In this document: positions 51,860-61,989 of the stretch, in pieces
Numbering within the stretch: the first letter of the stretch is position 1
Layout: every line of letters starts with the position of its first letter
Source of the DNA: Flagellatimonas centrodinii
Lineage (GTDB): Bacteria > Pseudomonadota > Gammaproteobacteria > Nevskiales > Nevskiaceae
Length of the DNA stretch: 64,000 bases
Direction of reading: 5' to 3'
NCBI RefSeq assembly: GCF_016918765.2
Contig: NZ_CP092105.1
Location: 1-64,000 of the forward strand
Program-made: the position numbers and the translations under genes
The notes under the pieces: model-generated
Told to the model about the DNA's origin: nothing
The model's input: only the letters and a program-made list of their open reading frames with translations
Database searches by the model: none

Positions 51860-53874
51860 TGCGCGATGACGCCCGCAGTGTGCTCGACCAGGTCATCCTC
51901 CCGCTAAGAGAGGATGAGTCGCTGTCCGAGCGCGCAGAAGCGCAGGTGCGCGAAGAGTGGCGGCGGAACGGCTCGCCCCTTCTGGTGCCCAAGTTGCTGG
52001 AACTTGGCGTCGCAAGTGGGAGAGTGGCCACGGCAGTCGCAGAGGCGCGCAGACTTCCAGTCTATCCGTCGTCGAAGTATGGCAGCGACGGGAGTGATGA
52101 GGCTCCGCCGTGCGGTGTAGAACGCGGAGACGACGCCGAGTGGATCTATTGCGACAATCAGATCCTGTACGTTGTAAACCCCTTTGACGTAAAGCTGCTG
52201 AAGCGACTACAGGGCGAAATCAAGGAGATCGCAGCTCTTGGCGTTATCGCGAGAGCTAAGCTGAAGGAGAGTGCGGCACAGTCGTTGGAGCCGTTGGCTG
52301 GTGACGATCAGAAGTATGTTGTTGCGTTCGAAAAGGTCCTGACAGTGATCCGCAACGCCGCAAGGGCAAAGGTTGCAGATATCCACCTAACACCATGGGC
52401 GGATCGGTGCGATGTCGCGTACAACATTGACGGCGAGCTCGGGACACCGGTGGCACGGCTGTCACATGGCGAGTACCTACTCTGGATCAATAGTATTCAG
52501 GGCAAGATCAACAAGACGTCTGGCAACTACGTTGAGCCCGAAAAGGGGATGTTCACCGTTACCGTAGATGGTGGACATGTGATCAAACTCCGCGTCCAGG
52601 TCTGGCCTACAGTCATCGGCAATAGCGATCAGAAGTGGCCGAAGATGGTCCTCCGGTTGCTCAACAACGAGGTCGAGACGAAAACCCTCAGGCAGGTTGG
52701 CGTTCCTGATTGGTCAACCAACAACCAGTTGCTGAAGATGCGGATGCTAATCGAGCGTCCGGAAGGGCTAGTGGTTCTGACCGGGCCGACCGGGTCGGGA
52801 AAGACGTCGAATCTAGCTGCAGTTCAGGGAGACCTGGTAAGAACCAATCCGAACCTGGTCATTTACACCGTTGAGGACCCTGTCGAGATTTCACAGAGTG
52901 GGGTCGTCACCTCAGAGGCGGAGCCAAAGGCTAAGTTCTCCTTCGCGGAGGCGGTAGAAGCCTTTTTGCGCGGTGGCCCCCACGTGATCATAGTTGGGGA
53001 GGTTCGTGAGGAAGGAGTAGCTGCGCAGGCGCTTCGTGCCGCCATTACCGGACACCTTGTCTTCACGACGCTTCACACGAACAGCGCACCGGGCGCAATT
53101 ACGCGGCTGCTGGATCTGAAGTGCGATCCGTTCATCGTAAGCGCGGCGCTGATAGCTGCCACGGGTCAACGTTTGGTGCGAAAGCTCTGCATGGACTGCT
53201 CAACAAAGGTTCGATGGGGCGAACTGATCAGTGGCGAGCACAAGAGTCTCCAGGGACTGGATGCCGAGACACTAAAGGCCCGCTACATTAACGCGAAGGC
53301 TCTGTACGGCGGGCTCGATTTCTATCCCAAGTCGGTCGATCACGAGGTTCGAGTACCCCGCAAAGGGGGGTGCCCGAAATGCGATCGTCGTGGATACAAG
53401 GGTCGTGTCCTCGTGCATGAGCTGCTGATGATCAGCAAGCGTATCGAACGGCTGATAGCAAATGGGGCGGCTGAATCTGAGATTGTCCGCCAGGCCAACC
53501 TGGAAGGGTTCAAGCACATGGGCGAGCATGCCATGAAGCATGTCTACGACGGGACCACATCGCTAGAGGCGGCCTCGAAGGTCTTGGACCAGTTCTGCGA
53601 CATGGATGACCTGATGCTCGGCGACACGAAGCAGGCACCGGCCCCGCGGCGACCCGAGCTGGTTGTGACAATGCACCCAGAGCTCAACAGAGTCGTTCTC
53701 AACGTACTTGGGGAGCCGCAGGGGGTGGAGCAGTTGGTAGAGGATATTCGGCAGGGTCGGGATCGGACTGCCGAGCTGGCAGAGCTGCTGAAGGTGCGGG
53801 AGCGACTCGATGATCTGCTGTCGACTCATGATGTGGCCAAAAGTCTGCCGACTTTGTCACGGCGCGCCGTCTAA
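51859..53874 (+). CDS. pilQ: PilQ-type pilus assembly ATPase (GspE/PilB family)
   Basis: A 671-residue ATPase. Walker A LTGPTGSGKTS is at residues 308-317, an Asp box at YTVEDPVEIS, and Walker B HVIIVGEVREEGVAAQAL with the His box (TGHLVFTTLHTNSAPGAI). A zinc-type tetracysteine module is present (CMDCSTKVRW; CPKCDRRGYKGRVLVHELL). An unusual ~90-residue C-terminal extension has a charged coiled coil. It powers pilus assembly. Confidence 0.92.
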   Translation: MRDDARSVLDQVILPLREDESLSERAEAQVREEWRRNGSPLLVPKLLELGVASGRVATAVAEARRLPVYPSSKYGSDGSDEAPPCGVERGDDAEWIYCDNQILYVVNPFDVKLLKRLQGEIKEIAALGVIARAKLKESAAQSLEPLAGDDQKYVVAFEKVLTVIRNAARAKVADIHLTPWADRCDVAYNIDGELGTPVARLSHGEYLLWINSIQGKINKTSGNYVEPEKGMFTVTVDGGHVIKLRVQVWPTVIGNSDQKWPKMVLRLLNNEVETKTLRQVGVPDWSTNNQLLKMRMLIERPEGLVVLTGPTGSGKTSNLAAVQGDLVRTNPNLVIYTVEDPVEISQSGVVTSEAEPKAKFSFAEAVEAFLRGGPHVIIVGEVREEGVAAQALRAAITGHLVFTTLHTNSAPGAITRLLDLKCDPFIVSAALIAATGQRLVRKLCMDCSTKVRWGELISGEHKSLQGLDAETLKARYINAKALYGGLDFYPKSVDHEVRVPRKGGCPKCDRRGYKGRVLVHELLMISKRIERLIANGAAESEIVRQANLEGFKHMGEHAMKHVYDGTTSLEAASKVLDQFCDMDDLMLGDTKQAPAPRRPELVVTMHPELNRVVLNVLGEPQGVEQLVEDIRQGRDRTAELAELLKVRERLDDLLSTHDVAKSLPTLSRRAV

Positions 53875-53881
53875 GTCAGTG

Positions 53882-53906
53882 CAGCCCTGCAGTGGGCTGT
53901 TTCTCT
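53882..53906 (+). terminator. Hairpin before the major prepilin
   Basis: CAGCCC, six-base loop, GGGCTG, then TTTCTCT, directly after the ATPase stop. It may partly terminate the upstream message or mark a processing site that lets pilin RNA be made separately. Confidence 0.6.
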
Positions 53907-53928
53907 CCAACTGTAAGGGACCTGTCCT

Positions 53929-54486
53929 ATGTACAAAGCAAACTTCAAGGCTGCTCGTGGTATGAGCATCAAATCGGCAAAGCAAAAGGGCTTTACGTTC
54001 ATCGAGCTGGTGGTGGTGCTGGTCGTCCTCGGCGTCTTGGCCTTCGCGGCCTATCAGTTCGGCGTCGGCAAGCGCGGCGAAACGGACTTCAGCCGTGGCG
54101 TCAAGCTGATGACCTCGGATACGCTGGAAGTTCTCGGTGCGATCTACGAGAACAACGCTGGAACCTATGGGAACCTGGGAGGGGCAACCTTCGATGCTGA
54201 TTCAGCGAAGGACTCGCTGGTTGCCCGTGGCCTGCCCACCGATGCGCCGTGGCGTCAGGACTGGGCGGTGCAGTCCCGTCCGGCTGGTGGGCAGAGTCTG
54301 GTACTTGATTGGCCGTGTGCCAACCTGCCTGCGGGCTGCACGGAGCTCTTGAATGCCCTGAACTCGCGTGTTGCTGCCGATCCCATCGGGAACAATGCGG
54401 CAGCCAATCGAGGCATCACTGCCGTGACTACCGATGGCACGGGAGCGACGGAGGCGATTCGAATCACCTACGGGCGCCCGGCCTAA
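53929..54486 (+). CDS. pilS: PilS-like type IV prepilin 1 (likely major pilin)
   Basis: A 185-residue prepilin. The leader ends KQKG, cleaved before FTFIELVVVLVVLGVLAFAA with Glu at +5. The globular domain has CxxxxxGC, ADPIGNN and ends TYGRPA, as in R64 PilS. It is flanked by hairpins on both sides (53882, 54502), which favours high, separate expression and marks it as the major subunit. Confidence 0.9.
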   Translation: MYKANFKAARGMSIKSAKQKGFTFIELVVVLVVLGVLAFAAYQFGVGKRGETDFSRGVKLMTSDTLEVLGAIYENNAGTYGNLGGATFDADSAKDSLVARGLPTDAPWRQDWAVQSRPAGGQSLVLDWPCANLPAGCTELLNALNSRVAADPIGNNAAANRGITAVTTDGTGATEAIRITYGRPA

Positions 54487-54501
54487 TCGCGTTGCACTAA
54501 C

Positions 54502-54540
54502 AGGCGGGGCCGGTCTGAGGCCGGCTCCGCCTATTTTTTT
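54502..54540 (+). terminator. Intrinsic terminator after prepilin 1
   Basis: AGGCGG, GCCGG, loop, CCGGC, CCGCCT, then A and seven T. A strong terminator between prepilin 1 and prepilin 2. Confidence 0.92.
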
Positions 54541-54568
54541 GTATGTCCTGTCGCCCCTGAACTCACAT

Positions 54569-55066
54569 ATGAAGAACGCCAGCCGGGGATTCAGCCTGGT
54601 TGAACTCGTATTCGTACTGTTGCTGATATCGGCAATGGCGGTGGGCCTTTTTAGGTTCAACGAGGGGCGGCGTGCAGAGTTGATGTTAAGCGCTGCGGTA
54701 AGAACAATTGTCGTGGACATTCCGGGAACGCTCCGTCCATTCTGGGAGATCAACGGCTACAGCTATGGCGCACTCGGAGCGCCGGGGTTTGATGCCGATC
54801 GGGCAAAGACAACCCTTGTAAAGCGAGGGATTCCGGCGGCAATGCCTTGGAGAGACCCCTGGGAGGTCGTGTCACGAACCTCGGCCACGGTGACGATCGA
54901 CTTTACGTGCGGCGGTTTTCGCCTCGGCTGCAGAGAACTTGTAGCCGCTGTGGCCTCAGCGCGCGAGAGTGACCCATTGGGGAACAGCAATTTGCGCGGG
55001 GTAACCTCGACCGCGGTGCACAGCGAGGGAGCCGAAGCGGCACTCCGCGTCGTCTATGGACGTTGA
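54569..55066 (+). CDS. PilS-like type IV prepilin 2
   Basis: A 165-residue prepilin: short leader ending SRG before FSLVELVFVLLLISAMAVGL. The globular part parallels prepilin 1: CGGFRLGC, SDPLGNSN, ends VVYGR. Weak ribosome site, so a minor subunit is likely. Confidence 0.8.
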   Translation: MKNASRGFSLVELVFVLLLISAMAVGLFRFNEGRRAELMLSAAVRTIVVDIPGTLRPFWEINGYSYGALGAPGFDADRAKTTLVKRGIPAAMPWRDPWEVVSRTSATVTIDFTCGGFRLGCRELVAAVASARESDPLGNSNLRGVTSTAVHSEGAEAALRVVYGR

Positions 55067-55077
55067 AGGAGGCATAC

Positions 55078-55560
55078 ATGATGCACCGCAATCAATCCGG
55101 ATTTACATTGCTTGAGGTCCTAGTAGTGGGATCGCTGCTACTTGTGCTTGGGGCAGGAATTGCTCGTCTGGTTGGGGGCGGCCGAGCATCTGCCGACGCA
55201 ACCAGGGGAGTTGCATTGGCGACGGGGCAAATCCCTGATGCTTTGGGGCGCTTTTTCTATGACAACGGCCGAACCTATGCCGGCATAACGACGGGGTGGA
55301 AGCCGACTCTGACTTCTCGCTACCGGCTGCCGCTCAACATGCCGTGGGGTGGGGCATGGACAATCGAGTCGGCAGCACCAGGTGGCGACCCTACGGCCAT
55401 TCGCATGCGGTTCCCGTGTGTACAGCATCGACTTGGATGTCAGGACTTTCTTGAGGGGATTCAGGCACGCGATGTTGCGGGCGATCTGATATCGGTTGTG
55501 GCGGGCGTTGGCACGCCAATCACATCGATTGATGTTACCTATTCGAGGCCGCGGACATGA
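55078..55560 (+). CDS. PilS-like type IV prepilin 3
   Basis: A 160-residue prepilin: leader ending QSG before FTLLEVLVVGSLLLVLGAGI; CVQHRLGCQDF; ends TYSRPRT. AAGGAGG five bases before the ATG. It overlaps the PilR gene by four bases (ATGA). Confidence 0.8.
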   Translation: MMHRNQSGFTLLEVLVVGSLLLVLGAGIARLVGGGRASADATRGVALATGQIPDALGRFFYDNGRTYAGITTGWKPTLTSRYRLPLNMPWGGAWTIESAAPGGDPTAIRMRFPCVQHRLGCQDFLEGIQARDVAGDLISVVAGVGTPITSIDVTYSRPRT

Positions 55561-56741
55561 GCGTCGTTTCTCCGTACAAGATCAGGTTCATCGACTCGGC
55601 CGGCGAGCTTCACTCGCGGACTGTGGAAGGGCGTTCGGAGCAAGAAGCCTTGACAGTAAGTGGCATACCGAAAGGGCGTGTACGCTCCATTGGTCTGGAC
55701 CGAACCCGCGAACTGATTGGCAGATTCAGCTCACGAGCTCCCAGCCTTGAGGTGCAGGAGAACGTCATCATGCTCTTTGCCCCGGCTGTGAAGGCTGGGC
55801 GCCCAGTATCGTCGACGTTCGACAAGATCGTGTCCGGGTACGCGAAGTTCAGGTCGAAGATGCCTCAGGTGCGACGGGCTGACAGGATCAGCGACAAACT
55901 GAGGATTCTGAACTTCGATAGCCAGGTTGTATTGATTGCGGAGATCGGCGAACGAACGAACATGCTGGGGGAGGTGCTCGGTGACCTGGTTAACGACCTT
56001 AGGCAGCGTTCTGAGATTATGGGTGCCATGTATCGGGGGATGATCCCCGCGGTGCTGACCTTGCTCTTCGGCATGCTTGGTTTGATCGGCCTTCCGCTCT
56101 ACATGGGCGACGAGTTAGCAACCTACGTCGATACTCCAGGAATGAAGTTCGAGAACAACGCGGCTACGGACGCGCTGATTCTCGTGGGGAATGCACTTCC
56201 ACTGATATGGCCGATCCTGATCGGGATAGCGGTGGCCATTTATGTATTTCGCGGTCCCATCTGGACTGTCGCGCGGCATCTTCCGCTTCTGTCGAGCATT
56301 GAGCACTACCTCAGCATCCTTCGAGCCTACGGATTCGTCTCGGCGTTTCTCCCGCTGTACTCACGGAATGTTTCGGTGAATGAATCGATCGCCCTTCTCA
56401 GGCAACGGGCGGTTGGGAGAACCAAGCGTCTGTACGCCGCTATTGAAGATGGCCTTTCGCGCGGGGGATCGATTGCGTCTGCCTTTGGTGACGACTCAGG
56501 GTGGTACGAGGGTCTCCGCTTCAGCATGCAGGGGTTCTCCGAGGTGCGAGATGAGGACCGCCCGAAGATCCTGGAACATCTGCGGCCATCACTGATCGAG
56601 TCGTTGCGTCGCAGCTCAGCGAAGGTAAACACGTCGATTATGCTAATCGGCCTGTTGTTCGGCGTAATCAGCATCACAACACTCGCGTTTGGCATGTTCT
56701 TCCCCATTGCTGGCATGTCACCGGATACCGTTTATGGGTAA
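55557..56741 (+). CDS. pilR: PilR-type inner-membrane platform protein (GspF family)
   Basis: A 394-residue protein. N-terminal cytoplasmic domain, then membrane helices near residues 155-180, 210-232 and a last one at 355-385 (MLIGLLFGVISITTLAFGMF). The fold repeats the GspF pattern (PVSSTFDKIVSGYAK; SIASAFGDDSGWYEGLRFSM). It anchors pilin extraction and works with PilQ. Confidence 0.85.
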   Translation: MSVVSPYKIRFIDSAGELHSRTVEGRSEQEALTVSGIPKGRVRSIGLDRTRELIGRFSSRAPSLEVQENVIMLFAPAVKAGRPVSSTFDKIVSGYAKFRSKMPQVRRADRISDKLRILNFDSQVVLIAEIGERTNMLGEVLGDLVNDLRQRSEIMGAMYRGMIPAVLTLLFGMLGLIGLPLYMGDELATYVDTPGMKFENNAATDALILVGNALPLIWPILIGIAVAIYVFRGPIWTVARHLPLLSSIEHYLSILRAYGFVSAFLPLYSRNVSVNESIALLRQRAVGRTKRLYAAIEDGLSRGGSIASAFGDDSGWYEGLRFSMQGFSEVRDEDRPKILEHLRPSLIESLRRSSAKVNTSIMLIGLLFGVISITTLAFGMFFPIAGMSPDTVYG

Positions 56742-57279
56742 CCGTGGCCACAACGGATTCACGATGGTTGAGCTGCTCACTGTATTGGCGATCATTGGGG
56801 TCTCCGCGGCAGCGGCAGTTTCACTGGCTCGTGGGAGACTTGAGCAAGGACACTTTGCCAATACAGTGGTTCAGGCCGAGGCAGTTGCGAGGGTTGCGGA
56901 CAACTATCAGAGTCGGGTGTTGAGTTCGGCACCTGTAGGGGCGGGCACTGTTCAGAGAACCTATACCTACGCAGCAGACTTCGCGAGCTGGGAACCAAGC
57001 GCAACCCTAGCGGCTGTGACTGGTGTGCCATTGGCGGCAGAGACACGATACGGAACGGATATCGAGTTTCGAGCTGCCGGCTTCGTTGCTGAGGCTCGCT
57101 TCGTGGTGCCTGTTGACCAAGCTGCGCGAATCACGATCGGAGGGAACAATCTGCGAACTGCGGTCGACGGCAGCGGGAACGTCACGGTAGTTGTTCAAGT
57201 CGAACGTCTCGCCAGTGGTTACCAGACCCTCAGAGCCAGGGGACATCGAGCGGTGCTTATGACGGAGGAGACACGATGA
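56734..57279 (+). CDS. Type IV pseudopilin
   Basis: A 181-residue prepilin-like protein: leader ending HNG before FTMVELLTVLAIIGVSAAAA. The body lacks the Cys pair of the PilS group and ends RGHRAVLM, so it is a different minor pilin. It overlaps PilR (eight bases) and the next gene (four bases). Confidence 0.8.
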   Translation: MGNRGHNGFTMVELLTVLAIIGVSAAAAVSLARGRLEQGHFANTVVQAEAVARVADNYQSRVLSSAPVGAGTVQRTYTYAADFASWEPSATLAAVTGVPLAAETRYGTDIEFRAAGFVAEARFVVPVDQAARITIGGNNLRTAVDGSGNVTVVVQVERLASGYQTLRARGHRAVLMTEETR

Positions 57280-57800
57280 GCCCAGGTTCGAAACGTCAGA
57301 GTGGCTTCACCTTTCTCGAACTCATCGCAGTAGTGGTCACCCTCGGAGTTCTGGCATTTGCAGCCTATATTGCAGCGACAGGAACCAAGGCTGAGGCCGA
57401 GATCAGCGATGGCACGCGATTTATAGTTGCCAACGCCAGTAGCACTCTTGGGCAGGTGTATATGACCACGGATGGCTCCTACAATGTTTTGAGGGGAGCG
57501 AGCTTTGATCAGACGGCTTCCCGAAACGCTTTGATTCAGAGGGGGATGCCTCGTCAATTGCCTTGGGGTCAGGAGTGGGTCGTCGTAGACATCCCCGCGG
57601 GCGCACAGAGCGTCACGGTCGACTGGCGATGTTCAGCACTGCGTCTCACCTGTGAGGATCTCCGTGCCGCTGTACAGGCGCGTGTTAGTGCCGACCCTCT
57701 TGCGCACACGAGCGTCGGGGCTCGAGGTATCCAATCGGTGGGTCTGGAGGGCGCTGACGACACGGAAGCTGTCCGAGTTGTCTATGGTCGCCCAAGCTAG
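57276..57800 (+). CDS. PilS-like type IV prepilin 4
   Basis: A 174-residue prepilin: leader ending QSG before FTFLELIAVVVTLGVLAFAA, close to prepilin 1. CSALRLTCEDL, SADPLAHT, ends VVYGRPS. ATGA overlap with the gene before. Probably an alternative or minor pilin. Confidence 0.85.
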   Translation: MSPGSKRQSGFTFLELIAVVVTLGVLAFAAYIAATGTKAEAEISDGTRFIVANASSTLGQVYMTTDGSYNVLRGASFDQTASRNALIQRGMPRQLPWGQEWVVVDIPAGAQSVTVDWRCSALRLTCEDLRAAVQARVSADPLAHTSVGARGIQSVGLEGADDTEAVRVVYGRPS

Positions 57801-57816
57801 CAAGCGGAGCACGAGA

Positions 57817-59196
57817 ATGAACATGACCAAGTATCGCAGCCGCGGCTTCACCTTGATCGAGGTGCAGGTCGCACTCCTGATCGCAACGGTGGGGACATTG
57901 CTATTGATCCCGAGCTTCTTCGAGCGGGCTGAGAGCAAGGTCGCCGACAGCGCGATTCATCAGATGTATACGGTTGGCGATGCATCGGTACGGCACAGTC
58001 AGGATCTCGGAACCTTTCCTGATGAAGCCAATGGCTGCGCCGGAGCGATCGATACTCTCATCGCGTCGGGATACCTGGTCGGGTTTCAGCAGCGGGGTGG
58101 AAACTACGTCACCTCATGGGGGAGCCCGATTGTGACTTCGTGCACTGCGCTCCGAATGGACGTCACCAATTCGGCGCCGGAAGACCGGTGGGCCCAGAAG
58201 ATGGCCAATACCCTTGGGTCCGCTAGCATCACCGGAACAACAGTGACAACCAGCTTCTCGCGGTCGACGATCAATGACAATCAGTACCTGTTCCGCGTGG
58301 CTGTTCCGGGTCAGCCAGAGAGAAACCGGATGGAAACAGATCTCGACATGAATGGATTCGACATTCTGGGGATCGAGACGGTCAACGCGACTACGGTGAA
58401 CGCGACAACGGTGAATGCTACAGACGTTGCCGCCACAACTGTCGATGCGGATACGGCCAATCTCGACACGATCAACTCAATCACGATCGTGAATGACGGG
58501 AACATCCGCACTGACACGCTGAGTGTAGATACCAGCGTCACGCTGGGTGCAGACAGCACGTTGACCGGAGGAACCAACACGGTGATCAGCAATACAGCGC
58601 CTGGATCTCGGACAGAGACGCTGGCGCTGCGATGGGGCCCAGATGTGCCTGGGGGCCTTTACAGTGAACTGGAGTCGTCGAGTGGAGGGATCGAGCTCGG
58701 GGGAACGAACGCGACATCAGGGTTCACTCAGCCGTTCATAGATTTCCATTTCTCCGGGCTCACCGAGGATTACAACAGTCGGATCGTCGCCGATGCCAAC
58801 GGCAGGCTATCGATCGAGACGTCTGTTCTGCGCGTCGACGGTGACGTTGTTGTTGAGGGCGCTGCAGTTGCAGACGAGTTCGCGCTTGCCGGCGGGGTGA
58901 ACCGCCGTCTTGGTTCGTTTCTCGGTGACGCTGCAATCATCTCTGTGGATCCGGCAGGCGGTGTAGCGAACTACGTGCCCAAACCGACGTGCGGAACTGG
59001 CCTATCGCCAAGGATCTTTACGGTTCCAAGCGGCTGGGCGGCAGGCCCCGTTGCCAAGCCAATCGGGTTGACAGATGCTTTCGCGCGCGATCGTGGAGCG
59101 AGCTGGGAGGTATTCCTGCAGGTGCTGACCGAGGACGGGTTGGCCACGCCGGCTCCCGGGTTCGGGAGAGTGCAGGTGATTACGCAGTGCGGGTGA
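57817..59196 (+). CDS. pilV: PilV-like minor pilin / tip adhesin
   Basis: A 459-residue protein. The prepilin-like N-terminus (SRG before FTLIEVQVALLIATVGTLLL) is followed by a long stalk. This includes a simple repeat near residues 190-210 (NATTVNATTVNATDVAATTV) and beta-rich repeats. The C-terminal domain (CGTGLSPRIFTVPSGW, ASWEVFLQVL, VQVITQCG) is like the PilV tips that choose recipients in R64. No shufflon or Rci recombinase is seen after it, so the tip is fixed. Confidence 0.8.
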   Translation: MNMTKYRSRGFTLIEVQVALLIATVGTLLLIPSFFERAESKVADSAIHQMYTVGDASVRHSQDLGTFPDEANGCAGAIDTLIASGYLVGFQQRGGNYVTSWGSPIVTSCTALRMDVTNSAPEDRWAQKMANTLGSASITGTTVTTSFSRSTINDNQYLFRVAVPGQPERNRMETDLDMNGFDILGIETVNATTVNATTVNATDVAATTVDADTANLDTINSITIVNDGNIRTDTLSVDTSVTLGADSTLTGGTNTVISNTAPGSRTETLALRWGPDVPGGLYSELESSSGGIELGGTNATSGFTQPFIDFHFSGLTEDYNSRIVADANGRLSIETSVLRVDGDVVVEGAAVADEFALAGGVNRRLGSFLGDAAIISVDPAGGVANYVPKPTCGTGLSPRIFTVPSGWAAGPVAKPIGLTDAFARDRGASWEVFLQVLTEDGLATPAPGFGRVQVITQCG

Positions 59197-59218
59197 ACTG
59201 ACGCTCTGCCTCAGGATC

Positions 59219-59244
59219 GGGCCGGCTCATGCCGGCCCTTTTTG
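59219..59244 (+). terminator. Intrinsic terminator of the pilus operon
   Basis: GGGCCGGC, TCAT, GCCGGCCC, then five T, 22 bases after the pilV stop. Confidence 0.93.
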
Positions 59245-59270
59245 TTGGTGAAGGGTCACTCAGCAGTGAG

Positions 59271-59286
59271 TGTCGGTATACCGACA
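59271..59286. promoter_or_regulatory. TGTCGGTATACCGACA palindrome, copy 2
   Basis: Perfect 16-base palindrome in the pilV-protease gap. Two more sites follow at 59368 and 59415. Confidence 0.65.
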
Positions 59287-59358
59287 TCGATGATGATGGA
59301 TAGGCGTGCCAACCGAGATCTGGATAGTGCGAACGATTAAGCATTGTTGAGTGAGGAG

Positions 59359-59392
59359 CCCCTACCATGTCGGTATACCGACACGGTAGGGG
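59359..59392. promoter_or_regulatory. Nested dyad containing TGTCGGTATACCGACA
   Basis: The 16-base palindrome at 59368-59383 is extended to a 17-bp-per-arm inverted repeat (CCCCTACC to GGTAGGGG) with a single mismatched position. It could extrude as a cruciform or bind a dimer of dimers. Confidence 0.65.
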
Positions 59393-59414
59393 TGCTCACT
59401 TTCGCTAGGGTCCA

Positions 59415-59430
59415 TGTCGGTATTCCGACG
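59415..59430. promoter_or_regulatory. TGTCGGTATTCCGACG, variant copy
   Basis: Two changes from the perfect palindrome. It is followed by TTGACA (59431) on the plus strand. The three sites together suggest a controlled promoter region, but the nearest gene on the plus strand begins at 61708. Confidence 0.5.
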
Positions 59431-59469
59431 TTGACAACGTGCCCCATTCAGCTTGATGGACCAGACGAG

Positions 59470-61590
<2,121 letters not shown>

Positions 61591-61707
61591 GGTGTTATGA
61601 GCAATTTCATCTAAGTGACTAAGTTCGGAGCCTGCACGGCATTTGCCTAGACGGCAACCAGGTGCACCTGAATCGTGGAAATGGTCACCGGCACGGTCTA
61701 ATCCACC

Positions 61708-61989
61708 ATGAAGCTCACAACCGCCGCTCTATTCACGGCCCTGATGATGCCGCTGGTCGCTGTGGCGCAGGGTAATTCCTCCCGATCGCCGGAAACCCTG
61801 CGGCTGAGCCGCGAAGACGGGGCGATTGAGCAGCGCGAATCCCGTGTTGATCTCTCCGCCTTTCGGGGATCAACCCTCGTTGGGCGCGATAGCGCACACG
61901 CCGGGAGCTTGCCGCCTGCGACCTATGCGCCTGAGACCCGGGACCCGGGCGAAGCGATGTCACTCATCACTGCTGGAGATACCCCATGA
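61708..61989 (+). CDS. Small secreted protein, N-terminal relative of the next gene
   Basis: A 93-residue protein with a signal peptide ([20 protein letters not shown]). The segment [20 protein letters not shown], then TYAP, matches RGSILSGSDSTGDELPDATY of the next protein, so both share a short extracellular motif. It overlaps the next gene by four bases (ATGA). Function unknown. Confidence 0.65.
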   Translation: MKLTTAALFTALMMPLVAVAQGNSSRSPETLRLSREDGAIEQRESRVDLSAFRGSTLVGRDSAHAGSLPPATYAPETRDPGEAMSLITAGDTP

